The notes under the pieces were generated by a model. That model was not told the origin of the DNA, searched no databases, and saw only the letters and a program-made list of their open reading frames with translations. DNA of 64,000 bases, taken from positions 3,410,001 to 3,474,000 of the forward strand of contig NC_067294.1 in the NCBI RefSeq assembly GCF_020740795.1, given 5' to 3'. The DNA is from Apus apus (lineage: Eukaryota > Chordata > Aves > Apodiformes > Apodidae). Every line of letters begins with the position of its first letter. The first letter of the stretch is position 1. Below, piece after piece: positions 26,491 to 39,642 of this stretch. The translations under genes and the position numbers were made by a program.

Positions 26491-29400
26491 TTTCAGAACA
26501 TTTTAGCTCTAATGTAGCTTACTTTACACATAGTATAGAAAATTCTGCCAACTCTTGTGGAAGAGGGCCAGCCCAGTCTTGCTCAGGCAACTAGGTGTGA
26601 ACCAGTATCTCGTTATTCAATTGGGGCAGCTGTGTTTCAATTAAGCAGCTGGCAGGAGTTTTTTCAATGCTTCCAGCATGAAAAGGAAGCTGCAATGCAG
26701 GCCTGGCTGGTTGAGGACACTAACATAGCCATGGAGTGAAGGTTTTGTGCTGCTTGTTCATCCTACGTGGTTAACCTTCCTCTGCATGCTGTGCTGAGAG
26801 GGAAATCCAGCACCCAGGGGTCATCTCACAGTGGGACAAACAAGGAAGGGTGAGTGGATTTGTGATCTGACAGCTCTGCAATGTTTCTCTTTTCTGGTGT
26901 GAAAGTGGTCAGGCCCACAAAAGGGGATGCTGAAGTGAGAGCAATGGCAGGAAAACCTTAAAATACAGGAGAACTGGTGACCTTTGTGGACAATTCCTGT
27001 TCTCCTCTGCATACTTCTGGAGGCTGTTGGTTGCGAGATGCCACGCACTGTGTGCAATGCCCAGCATGGCTGGCATGTTGCCCTCAGGGCTTTTTACTTT
27101 TAGCTGTCTCAGTTCTCACTGCATATCACTGCAGCATGGCAAGCTTGGGTACCCTGCTAGAAATCCCAGGAAGGCTCTGGTGCCTTTTCTCTTGCCAGAA
27201 ACAAAGATGACTTGCAGCTCTGAAGATCCCCCTCAGGTTTGCTTCCCCCACCTCACAGCTCCTGAGCACCACTAGTTTTGGTTAATTAGTTTAAACAGTT
27301 TCAAATGACTTCAGACTTTTCTGAAAGTAGTGGGGGCCTACCTACAGAAGCTAACATGAGTCCTGAGGACTTCTGGTGGTCCATCTGCTAGGACAGAGCA
27401 GAACATATGGCTATCAGGAGGTGCCACTGCCCTCTTCAAGCTGCCTCATGAAATGTTCCCAGAGTTCATCTGGATTTATGCCTTTCTGTCATACACAATC
27501 TTGCTATTACTATGCTATGGTTTACTCTTTTGTGAAGGAATTGGAATGACCATATTTTCCTTCATTTCTACACTGGCATATGTCATCTTTATGCAAAAGA
27601 AAGGAAAAGCATTACTCCAAGCCTCCTTATCTCTGGAAAATGAAACTATCAGTAGCATCTTTTCATTTGTGTTCTTTGCAAGCTCTTACATCTTTTATCA
27701 GTTTACACAGCAAGTGTAAAACAAGCTGGTATGTTATCTGGGTCTTCTTCTCGGGGAATCTTTTTCTACATTGAAAAACCCCAAGCTGTACAGACATTAC
27801 AGTGGGATGCAAATTTTCTCATGATAACTCAGAAGATCTGAAGGTTCATGCTGACCAGGCTAAAACAGTTATTTGGAAACTGGAAATTTGAGTGGTATTT
27901 TCAGTCAACCAACCTCTCTCCTAAATAGTGACATTAAAAGAGAACATATCCCAAAGTATTTACACATAAACCAAAAATGTACAGGACATGAGATGAGGAT
28001 TTCCAAGGAGCCAGACAAAACTATCTGGAAGATACCACAGAAATATATTGCGGGAGTTTTGTGTGTTCACCTTTCCCAAATACCTGTTCTAAGCTGGAAT
28101 CTCTCTACATTTTGGCCTGTGTTGCTTGAAGAGAGATTAAGGAAGAGGAACAGAGGGAAATCAGATACCTAGACATGAGGACAACATTTGAACTGCTGAG
28201 TTTCTTTCACACACAAATGACAACGTATCTGTGACAGCAAATTGCAGCAGCTGGTCATAAAAATGAACACTTTTAAGATACCAAAACCAAGTGATTAAAG
28301 ATGACATTAAAAAAGCTGGTCTTTTTGCTGGGAGGGCAGCAAATATTAATTTCCACTGCCTTTAGATCAGCCTCTAAATGCTGGAATAGAGCCTAAACTC
28401 TCCCAAGAGAAGCTGTAGCTGGTACTACTTGCTTCTGTGCCCAATCAACTGTTGCTCTGGCCAGTACATGGACGGTTCTTCCTCTGCTAGCTTGACTTCT
28501 TGGGATTTCTGGTTCACTGTAAATTGAATAGAGCTTCCCTGGGGACCTGTTTGCCCTGGAACAATGGCAGCATGAGATGGATGTCACTAAGAAATCAAAG
28601 AGAAATGAAGAGATGCAGAGCAAGGGCTGGCACTGCTGGCAGACAGAGACTGCAAGGAGGAACTGTGGGCTTGGGGAGCAGCTCTGGAACTCCTGCCATT
28701 CTGATTTTCCAATAGTAACAAAAATACAAATCTTGTCCTTTTGGGTGGTAGGCCTGGGAAGAAGTTATCTCATCTGCTTGCTGTCCAGTGAACACCTCAT
28801 GTATGTAAAGATCCTAATTATCCACCTTGCATGCAATTCATGCCACTAATCACTTTCACTTACAGAGCATGGCAGCTGCCCTGAGATATCATTCCTCAGG
28901 GAAAGAGGCCCTAGAGACACTGCTTAGTGTATCAAATTTGGTAAAATTCTTGCAAAGACAGAGTGTAGCAATTGCTGGGCAAAATGTGATTTCTAATTAA
29001 CATTCTTAAAAATAAGAAGCAGTAGAAACTGCTAGTTGTCACAAAAAGTCCCTTGCTCCTCTTTCATCGTGGCTTCTTACCATATTCCTTGCACAACCTT
29101 GGCTAAATCAAAGAGACTTGTGAATTCCTTCCTATAAAAAACATGTCAAATCATCTTTCAACTGTCTGAGAAACAAAGTGTTCCACAAATGTTACACAGA
29201 ATTTATTTGGTTCAGGGATTTATGCTTTGAACTAATTGTTGCAGCTCTTGCCGTGGGGCTTTACTGGGTGACGAAACGGAGAGCAAGGTGCCCACTGCTC
29301 TGCTTGAGCAAAAAGCTCTTTCCTCAAGGGACACCTACATGTCATGGGAATCTTTTTATTGCTTTTCAGGGAACCACAGGCTCTTGATCCAAAATCAATA

Positions 29401-30812
29401 TTTTTAGCCCAGTGCCTTGAAAGATGTCACTGCCTGACTCGTACTCAATGCGCTTTTGTGCATCTGTGGATGGTTACCCAGCCTGCTGACAGCTTCAGCT
29501 TGCCAAGGGAGGGCTTCTGGCTTCTTCTAGGTATTCCCTAGGGCATGTGTGAAAGCTGTAGCTGCATAATGGGATGTTCACTTCCCACGTTAAATCACCG
29601 AAGGAGGAATGTCAAAGGAAAGGCAAGGGAGCATCCGCCCCAGCCTGGAGCTGGTGCTGGGTGTGCAGGCAGTGAGGCAGGGCAGGAGCAGCAGGCAGAG
29701 CCTCCTCTTCTCTCCAGGTAGGCAGCAGGGCTGTGCTCAGCCTGATCAATCCCTTCACAATCGGCAAATGCCAGAGAAAAAACAACAAATTTCAACCTGC
29801 TGTCTTCTTTTTTCAGGACAGTTTCCACAGAGGGATCGTGCTCACCCTTCAGCTAGACTGACCAGCAGAAGGCTCAAGCTTTTGGAGAAGATCTTTGAGG
29901 TATAACAGAAGGGAAGCTTAAAAGTCAGCTCTGGGGATCTGGAAGAAATCTGAAGGGCTCCTGCTTGCCCTGTCAAGGTGTGAAACCTTTGTGACCACCT
30001 AAAGCTCTAGCAGATATTCAACCTGGTTGGGAGACTCCATCCAAGAGAATTTCCATGTTAATGCCATCTTGGTGGCCTTGGACTCCTTTTGCATCCACTC
30101 CTTTCTGCTTAAAAGGGAATGGGTGGAGTGTTGTTTGCAGGCAGTGTTTGCACTCTGAGGGCCCAATCCTTATCTGTACCCTGGTGCACTTGCACTTGGC
30201 AGAGGTGGGAACACAGTCAAGGACTCTGGGGTCACCCTCCAGATGCAGCAGCTGTAACTCAGTGTGACAGCTTCTCCAGGCAACTTTCCACAACTTGGGC
30301 TGTTTGTCTATCTGCTCAACAGAGTCCTGCAGCCTTTCCAGCTGTCTTTGGAAAAGGTCCTGCTTGGAATCCAAGGGCAAGCCAGCTTGTAGCCTCTCAG
30401 TTTATTTTCTCAGGAACTCTGGCAATGATGAACTTTATTGTCTCTTTGCTTTCATGGAACCCTAATTTACATAAGCATAGGAGTCAAAACCCACATCTGA
30501 AAAAAAAAATGCTTTCGTAGATTTTTTTTAACCATTGTTTCCTGTTGCGGTGTGATATCATAATGGTCAAATTAATCACTTCTGAGGAGCATTTGTGAAT
30601 TTCCACAGTACTAAAGTCAAGTCATGGCAGTAAGTGACTCAATTCCACGTTTGATTTCTCTAAAAGGCTGTCCAAGCTAGTGGGAAAAAATAGTGGGCAC
30701 CTGGTATCAGTTTTATAATTGGGTTTTTCCATATTATAATGGGAATTTTGTGAAGACTCAATTAAAAGGAGTGTCCTCCTATTCTCCTGTCACCCATCAG
30801 ACTGAGTTGGGC

Positions 30813-33080
30813 ATGAAGGCCAGCATGCTGTCATACATACTCTTCTCCTTTTTGCTGCTCTCTGTGCAAGCACAGAGTTGCAGTGTCCGTGAAATTATCC
30901 GGCATACAAAACATCTGCTTGTAAGTGGCTCTTTAGCACCTTAATTCTGTAAAGCTGCATGCTTGGAAAGAGGATGATAATAAATATTGCTTTCTCACTT
31001 GTTATTCTTGCAGGGGGAAAGTTCTGTAGGTTGCCCGTGTAGGGAGACAGCTGTCAGTGTGAGTACATTGCTTTTGAGAATAGCATGAAATGAACCAAAA
31101 ATGTGCTTGAGTGCTGACCAGAGTGATGCTGGATTCTAATGCTCCATCTTTTCCTTTTCAGTCGTGTTCATGTCTTCCCATTGCTGAGGTAAGTTTATTT
31201 TTTCTAAGCTACTCTAGTTGTTAAAGAAGTGCAGCATTAACTGAGTCTTAGTTCGTTCACTTTGTTCCTTAGAGAACTTTTGGTTATGAGGCAGATTTTA
31301 GTACACTAGCAGCAGCACAACTGGGTTTGATGGGGAGTGGTGGGGAGTGAAGGAGAAGTCCTCCCTTTATTAGCATGATCAGAACCAAGCCCAGAGTCAG
31401 ACTCAAGTCCTCTGTGAGCTTGACTTAAAAATCAAGATACACAGGGCCTGGCTTTGAAAATCTCTGCAAGACTTTGTTTTATGCTTCGAGGCCAAAGTAC
31501 TGAGTGAACCTGGGCCAGAGGTGTCAGGCCTTGGATGCTCAGCTCTTGGTGTATCCAAAAAAACGTTTCATTTTCTAAGCCTTGTCAGACCTGGTGAAAC
31601 CCAACATTGGCTGAAACTAGAATTCAACGAAGTTACTTTTAGGGCTTGAGGTTTTCTGAGAGGTGTGACAGGTGTTCCTTAGGGCATATGTAATGATTTG
31701 ATGTTTTACAAACCCCACGAAGTTTTTATCAGTTTTCAATAGAAAGCAAAATATGCCACATTTGTGACATGCTGCCACATTTAGGAATATCTGTTTCTTC
31801 TTTCTTTAGACAAAAACATGCATCCTAGCTTTTTCTAATACCTTCTTTGTTCAACAGCCTGGCCATGAGTTGGCATGCTTTGTGGAAGGAACAGAACACA
31901 TGCTGAAAAACAACATGTCTTCAAGCAAAATAATTAGAAGGCTTAATCTAACCTTTCAGACTCAACTGGATAGAAAACTCTGTGAAGTAAGACTTTTCTT
32001 CCTTTTCTATAGATCTTTGCCTATCTTTTACAAAAGAAAGGATTATTATTTTTTTTTTTAATAATCTAAGTATTTGTAGCTAAGTGTTTGATTAATTTCA
32101 ATTGTGTTTTAAGGACTGGTTTTATGCAGAGGCCAGATATGGTAGCTGCCATGTGTGTGAGGGAATGGAAAGCTATGAGCATTGGCAGAGGAAGCAGGGA
32201 GATGGCTTCTGCCCCACTCCACCTTCCCCCTTCTCCAAACCCCTTAGCATCAGGACCTTTAAACACAGATCTCTGGGGGAAGAGTTTTCTTGAAAATTGT
32301 TTTTCTATTTTCTTTTCTCAAAAATGTGTTCCTACACTAAGTAGTGATGATATAAAAATGAAGAGTAGGGGTGCAGAAGCAGCGTGGCTGGGGACAGGCA
32401 GGCAGAGACACCCTCCTGCCGCATTCATTGTACCTAAGCTGCAGTTTCTTCAACGATACTTGGGCATGAAATTCTGCTGTGACCTGCAGCATCTTCAGAC
32501 TTGTGATGATGCTCAGGAAGTCTCTGGGATCCCCAGATGCCTTTTCTGAGGCAATGAAACAGCCTTTATTTACATACTGAGCAAACCTGTTGTGTGGTTC
32601 AGCGCAGAAGATGATGCTGTAGTGTCTTGAATTCCTTTTAGTAGCTTCAAAGGGGAATGTGGTTAGAGGGCAGAGGATCACCAAGCAGACCCATCATCCT
32701 CATCTCACCCAGCTTCTCATACTGCTGTGGCTGCCCTGGCTGCTGAGCTGGACAAGCTCAGTTTAAATTACTTCAACAATAACTGTATGACAGCTCAGCT
32801 GTTACCACAAAAAGTCATTCTTACACTTACTGCTCAAGAAACAGTTCTTTAGGAATTGTATTTGAAATTTTTGCTTAGCTCCAAGGACTGTGCATTTGAA
32901 CTGTTTGATCTAAATCCTTTATTTTTTATGAAGCTTTTGGTAACTCAGTCTTCACTCTTTCTTCCATCACAGAACTTGGCACGTGGGAATCAATGCCAGT
33001 ACAAGACCAAGGGAAACGTGAAGGAATTTTTGAATAAAATCCTGATAACCTATCAAGCAATCAGTAAATCTAGAGCTTAA
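30813..33080 (+). CDS. IL9: Interleukin-9
   Basis: Five exons: 30813-30920, 31014-31058, 31162-31188, 31858-31986, 32973-33080 (TAA). All introns are GT-AG and phase 0; the joined CDS is 417 nt, 138 residues (human about 144). Residues 1-20 form a hydrophobic signal peptide ending VQAQSC. Very small exons 2 and 3 encode the GCPC and SCSCLP cysteine pairs, matching the CHC...CLC layout of mammalian IL-9. The mature chain has eight cysteines (23, 43, 45, 53, 55, 67, 102, 111) against ten in human, and two N-glycosylation sequons (N79-M-S, N90-L-T). It should be a secreted four-helix cytokine acting through IL9R and the common gamma chain. Sequence similarity is low, so identity rests on exon structure, cysteine pattern and position between SLC25A48 and FBXL21. 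ATG 30813 is preferred over the in-frame ATG at 30825 because it gives a fuller signal peptide; either is possible. Confidence 0.88.
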
Positions 33081-33150
33081 AAAAAAATATAAAAAGCTTA
33101 AAAAAAAACAGCAACCCAAACACTCTTCAATAAGGAGGAACAGAAAAGTT

Positions 33151-33164
33151 ATTTATTGTATTTA
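33151..33164 (+). promoter_or_regulatory. IL9: AU-rich element in IL9 3' UTR
   Basis: Two ATTTA pentamers (33151-33155 and 33160-33164) lie in an AT-rich stretch about 70 nt after the stop. This arrangement is typical of unstable cytokine mRNAs. Confidence 0.6.
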
Positions 33165-33209
33165 TTGTCCACCTGAAGTATAAAAGGTAGAAATACCAAC
33201 AGCTAAGCC

Positions 33210-33215
33210 AATAAA
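33210..33215 (+). terminator. IL9: IL9 poly(A) signal AATAAA
   Basis: Canonical hexamer 130 nt after the IL9 stop codon, giving a short 3' UTR containing the AU-rich element. Cleavage would be expected about 15-25 nt downstream. Confidence 0.75.
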
Positions 33216-36200
33216 ACTGGAATTTACCTGAGCACCCAAAGTATCTGAGTCTTCATTTGGTATGTTTCGTACTTGGTGAAAGGTTTGAACATCCTGTGCT
33301 CATATCAGTGGGTGTCAAAATGTTTCTGCAAAGCTCTGGTCCAACAGTTTCCCTCACGTGAGATGCTACAGCAAAATGCACTCGTGCTTGTCAACAGCTT
33401 CAGTTTGTGCCTGTTTCCCTGCCTGTCTCCAACACCTTGTTGCTACAGAACTCCAAGGTTTCCCTTCCCATGCACTAACATGTTCTTGACCTCTTGTTTT
33501 CTGAAATATTTGTGGACTTCAGACAGAAATTCTGTGTTTCCCTTCTGCATCAGTTTTATATTTTGATAATATCTACACACCGTGAGTTACCTCCTTTCTT
33601 GCAAGGTTGCAGGCTTTCCTGCCCATAGCCACTTTTCTTCTAAATATTCAGCAGCAGAGAACTCAGGAACAGCTTCACATATTCATACACAACCATACTC
33701 GGGGTTAATTACAAGTCCTTCAAGGGCTTGTGTATCTGGAACATGTTGTGGGCAACTTTTTCTTTCTCAGAATGTATTTAACACTGGCTTTGGAGATCTT
33801 TCTATAGTACCATGAGCTCAGATATGCTTCTCTTTCACCTTTCCACTCAGCTCAACAGAAACAACAGAGGCAAAAAGGAACCTTTGTTGAAAAACCCCCC
33901 ACCGTATAAGGTGGGAGATGCTTATCTCAGCCACCTATTCCAGCCTTAGTAGTAGTTTCTTAGCTCTCTTCACACAAGGGAAAATCCCAAACAGGTGACA
34001 GAACGTCAGGTTTCTTCTCCCTTGGGCCTCACAGAGGAACAAAAGAGCATTGTAACAGGGTTGGTCTTTGAGATGGAGTAATTTCTTCACCAACTCCATT
34101 GGATGATGGTGGATTTCTTAGACTTCGAGCTATAGACACAAGCATATAATTCCCCTTCCTTTTTCAGCATAAAGTGTTCTATTGATGGGATGAAGATGTT
34201 TCTAGGACTAAAAGCATGATGGAAACCTTCATCAACTGCATTAGCATTCCTAAGGTTTCCATTAAGATGGGCTTGGGGGAAAAGAGAGAACTGGATAATA
34301 GAAAATGCATCTGATCAAACTATATAAAGGAGTTGAACTTATGTAATACATATGTGCTTTTTTTTTTAATGAGTTTCTGCCACCTCTTTCAAATATGATA
34401 AGAAGATAAATGCTGGAATACAAAAGATTATATCTGAGGTAATGCTTATGCAGATGAGATCAAGAAATAACACAACTATTTTGCCTTTCTCACATTTTCC
34501 TATCTTCCTATATCTTTCACTCCAAGTTCTTGCTAGGTTGGCAAGAGTCAAATGCAGTCAGTCAGCCTCCAGGCAGTAATTTTGCAAAAACTCTTGCACA
34601 GAATTTGAACAACCAACCAAACTTACTAAACCACAGAAGGTGCATCTGCAAAATACCTACCCATCTGATGCCTTGGTTTGCAAGCTGCGTAAGAGAAATA
34701 ATCATGGTGTGTTTAAAGCTTTCAGTGCAGAACTGGGAAATAAGTGCCTCTACTGCCACCTATCCTTGGAAACGTACCCCTTGCACCTCTGAGCTGATGC
34801 AAAGAGTTTGTTGCACTGGTGACCTCCCTCAAACCTCTGATGTAGAGCCCATGAAATGCAAGTCCTCTGTCCTCGAATATTTTAGCCCCCTTCCTCTCTA
34901 CGGGCACATTCAGGTCTTCTACATGGGACTTTAATGCCCTGTGAGGCTTTGCAAGCCCCAGGGCAGCCCTGTGGGAAAGGCTGGATGTCTCTTGGCAGGA
35001 CCCAACATCCCTTCAGCCAGTCCTGGGCCAGCCCCTGAGAAGATGTGGGACCGATCGAATGCTCAGGGGCATCTTCTCTCTCTTGTGAGCTTGGTTCACA
35101 ATTGGGTTGTGAAACTGCCAGATAAAAACAACAGGAAACTAATCCATTGAGTGGCTTAATTACTGTAACAAACACTTTTTCCTGTTACCTCAATTACCCT
35201 TCTCTAGCAGCTGTCTCATGCTATGCTCTGATGGAGAGGATGTGGCACAGGGCAGGGGGACAGGGGACGTGGAGAGGGGCAGACATTTGGTACACAGGGT
35301 GACTTGTCTGCACAAGTCCATTATATTGTGGAACAGATTTACAACAGGGAATCAATAACCAACCATGATTTTAGGACAGGGCCCTTCTTCCAGCCTTTCA
35401 ACCTGTCCAGATGTCCATGGTGAGGTATGACCTTGTTTCCAAGTATGCACAGCTCCACACTGGCCTTGCTTCTGTGGCTCCCATCAGGAAAAGAAGGCTC
35501 TGAACACTACTCGCTTTATGATTTCTGAGACTGAACCCCTTGATGTCTGAGGATTTAGAACAGGAGTGGCTGCTTTCTGCAAAGTGGAAAGAAACAGCAT
35601 TATCTCTGTACACAGCAGCTCCTTCTTTGGGACTGTCTGTCTCATGAGAGGTAGGTGTCAGGAACGTGAGTGCCAACCCCATACCACCAAAACCATATGA
35701 TCTTCCCCACTGCCACAAAGTAATGCTGAACTGAATGCTAGGAGTGACCTAAAGGCACCTGAGAAGCTACTTCACTCTTCAGCAAGAAAGAATTCCCCCA
35801 ATCCTGCTACAGCAGCCACCACACAACCTTTCCTTGAGTGGCTTTCTGACTGCTGGCAGCAGTCAGTCAAAAACCCATTCCCCAGATCTGCAGCTCCATG
35901 GCAGTGTTTTCTTGGGACATCCCCTTAGTATCATTGGCTATTACAAGACTTCTAGTATTGTCTTCTGAAACCCAACTAGAACAGCTTTATAAGCATGAGT
36001 CTCTGCTGTGATACTCACCAAGGCAAAAGCACAGCAGCAGAGCCAAAGCTCTTGTGCTCCAGTCTGCTCTGCCAGAATTTACATAACTCCATGACCTGCT
36101 GCAGGACAAGCCCAAGCCCTAAGCAGTGGCAAAGATCCAATAAGAAGCTGAAGCTCAAATGACAGAGAGGCAAATACTGGTTTAGAAGATATTTTTGGAG

Positions 36201-39200
36201 GGACTATAACTGCTCCAGTGCATCTGGTATGTTCTTATTTTTGTCTGAGTCTCTTGCACTCCATAAGAACAAGCCTGGTAAATGCCATGCAATGGGAAGG
36301 AGAGGCACTGGGCTGCCATTCAGATGCTTCTCAGCCATAAATCACACTTGGCATTTAAAAGCAGTTTCATATAATTTGTAGAAGAAAACTGATCTTATCT
36401 GAGTAATCTTCACAACACCCTCCTGAGGCATGTGGACAAGCCTCATTCTTCTAGCTTTACAGAAAAATAAGGGAACAAGAGTTTGGTGAGAAGGAGAACT
36501 CATTCCTCCCCAATACTCTGCATTTTATAATAGCCTGAAGACAGTGTTTGCTTGCAGAGCTCAACACACAGCAGGGTTTAACATTGCCAAGACATACACG
36601 ACAGCACACACAGTGTCAGGTGGTGCTACTGGGAAGGCAAAAGCCAAAGTAACTACCATTTCCAGCATGTTTTCCCCCCAGATAAGCCTGTACCTGCCCA
36701 TGGCTGGTTATAGTTCCCTTCCCATCTTTTCTATTGGGCTCCCACTTTCGATTCATTCAAATATAAAACCTCCAAAAGTTAGAATTAAAATTTTCCAGGA
36801 CTTTTCTGTGCATTCCTCATGGAAGCAACCATGGTGATCTGTAAATTACAGTATCTTCATGGACACATGCTTCCTAGGGCAAGTTCAAGCCCAGTTCAAA
36901 CAGTGACCTTTTGTTGTCTCATGGAAATAAGCCTGAATGTTCACACTGCTGTTCTGAGGTACAAGATAAATATGGTCTTCTTGTTGAGACACAGGATGGA
37001 TTATAGCTCATGAGCAGCATGGGTCAGGCAAATAAACAAATGAAAGGGCTGGAAAGAGAAGGCAAAATGCTTCACTAACTCAACACCTACATTGCCATGA
37101 TGGCCTCTTTTTCTTTACTCACATGGTGGCTTTAAAAATGAAAGATGCTTACCACAGAGCAGTGTGTCTGAATTCTTTCTGCTATCATAAATCTAGTAGT
37201 GCAGTAATACACAAAACAACCCTAAGATTTTATCAGGTTATAATCTAGAAAAAGTGACAATAAGTTAGAAACTATCTTAAAGGCATTTTTCCATGTAAAA
37301 TATCAGTGAGATTTCTTCTTACTCATGTCAGAAACAGCATCATCAAGAGGCTTCACAAGAAAAGAGATGCCCTTGATTTGTTTATTGCATTCATATTGCT
37401 AGTTTTAAATTTGATAACATTCAGACTAACTACATGTTTTCCAGGGATAACAGGTCAACAAAAAGCCCAGGAGTGAGGGAGTTTCCCCTGACTCCCCACA
37501 AAACTGGAATTGTAAAAGAGCAAAATGAGAGGGAAATCATGACTTGTGAGATGCAGATAATGATCAGCCTACTTCTAACTTTGCAAACAGTCTGTGGGAG
37601 AGAAGAGAGATGTTCTGTCTGACACCGACTTCAGGAAGGATATCAATCAGCCATTGAGATACAAGATTGTTCCATGGTAGCAGAAAAAGTTTCTCACTCT
37701 CATTTTGCCTTGCTCCCATACACCTGACATCATATGATTAAATAAAAGGAAAGCATGAAGACTTCAAGGTTCCCAGGGACCACAAGGTGTTTTCAGCAAC
37801 ATTGAGCAATAAGAAATTAAGGCAAGGAATGAAAGTACAAAAATACATGAAGTTATTATCACCTGTTTAGAGGCAAGCACACCTAAGGACCAGTTGTTTT
37901 AGCAGATCTAACAATGATTTCAGAAAACAGGCATTTAGGACACACTGATCCCCTTCACTGGTCACTGTCTGAAGCAGCAAAAGTTGTAGAACAGTTTTGG
38001 GGAACAGGGAAGGGAAATTTAGGTGATTTAAAGTATGGTCTCCCTGCTCCTTGTAGACTCCGTGATACTGACGGGCCACAGAGGACAAGATGGGCAGATG
38101 AAGGATAATTTTATGCAGCTTTCACCATTCCAATAATCAGTGATCTCTGTGCAATTAGGAAAAGCTATGTGTGTATAGCACATATTCTGCATATTTCAAT
38201 ATAATATTTCAACAAGGAGGAAAAATACATGGCAAGAAACTGGCAGACTTCTTGGGTTAGGTGGGAGCTGTGGCTCAGTGTTGTTTGCAGCTGTTCTTGC
38301 CACCTTGCATTAGCTTAGCTTTGTGTCAAACCTTGGGACAGATGAGAAGACCAGAAGATCCTGATGGCTGATGGAAATGCTGCTCTTTGCTTATTGTCTC
38401 CTGGACGTGTCCAGCAAACAGAAAATGCTTGGGCAGTGGAAAAATCTGGTTATGGGGAACTAGAGTTTCCCAGGCAGTAAACTGAGAAATCCCCTTGCAT
38501 TGAGGGGAAACCACCAGGGAAGTGGAGCAGTGTGGGTGACACAGTAGCAAGAGGTGTGTATTGCAGGGATGCTCTGCTGCAGCCCCACGACTGCAGGGAG
38601 CAGGGCAACACCTTCTCTAGAAATCAACAGAGAATTTTATCTTACTCTTATTTTACTTTTATATATATATATAGTAAAGAGGAACTATGTAAAAATGAAT
38701 GAGGAAAACCTCTGTCAGGACATATACATGAGAGATGCATCAGGAAGTACTCAGCAGAGACACACAGAAGATAGTCTGATACTTGTGAGATACGAGAGAT
38801 GTGCCCTAGCAGAGGTCATGCCCTTGAATACCAATTCCTTATGAAGACAATGAGAATGTACTGTGTCAAAATACAGACAGAATTCCTGCCATAAACAAAG
38901 TAACCAAACTTACTGGCAAATAGACTGACTGTAATGTCAACAGAAGGTCCAGAAATTCTCCAGGGAAGTGGATCCTGACCAGTGCTGACAGCTTTGCCAC
39001 CTGCTATCCCCAGGAAGTGATCCAGAAACTAGAAAATACCTGGACTTTTGAACAACCTGGCTGTGCTAAACAGTTTCCTGTGCAGGAATGATGGGGCTGT
39101 GTGGGATAGAAAACTGTCCAGCCTGAAAATAGTCCTTAGTTTTCCATTCAACTCTTCATTTAGCTGGGAGAGGATGTCAAAGAACAGGACTGTACCTGCA

Positions 39201-39597
39201 CTAGGTGCCCTCAGTTACTAAGTTCAGGTATATAATGAAATTGTCCTTGGGCCAGACGTCAGTTTTTCTGTTCAAAAAGCAAATTCTAAGTGCGTTCATT
39301 AAAGGCACCATTTCAATCAACAACTTGGCAAGTCCTTGTGGCAACATGCTCCATCCTCTTCAGATTTATCAATAATGAAAGGAAAAGGGGCACATTTATC
39401 ACTTCTTGCTAGTCTTGTCTGACATTAAAAATGTAATTGGTGGGTCTATAATGAACTCTTTTAAAACTTAAAAAACTCTTTTAAAACCAAATCTTTTTTC
39501 ATACTGGACATATGATCTAATTGGCTGTGTCCTCAAAATAGAAGTATCTTCAAGCAGTAGCTGTTTATTCATATTCCTATCGGAAAACTTAGGGAGG

Positions 39598-39642
39598 TTT
39601 TTTTGTTTGTTTGTTTGTTTGTTTTGTTTTCTTTTGTTTTTC
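39598..39642 (+). repeat. (TTTG)n microsatellite
   Basis: Tandem TTTG units with minor interruptions in intergenic DNA. Confidence 0.85.

Larger units (their letters stand above)
21369..30700. other. Intergenic region between SLC25A48 and IL9
   Basis: The first part may be SLC25A48 3' UTR. The rest holds a CR1 3' end at 26.35-26.49 kb, two related ~90-bp segments (22.9 and 24.6 kb), simple A/C-rich sequence near 25,335-25,372, and an unidentified antisense open frame at 30018-30380. No supported gene was found. A hydrophobic 88-codon frame at 27453-27719 is in AT-rich DNA and is probably chance. Confidence 0.55.

Noticed and set aside
27453-27719. Hydrophobic 88-codon plus-strand frame that could be a small membrane protein
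   Set aside because: AT-rich DNA readily gives Phe/Leu/Ile/Tyr-rich frames; no splice context, no homologue recognised.
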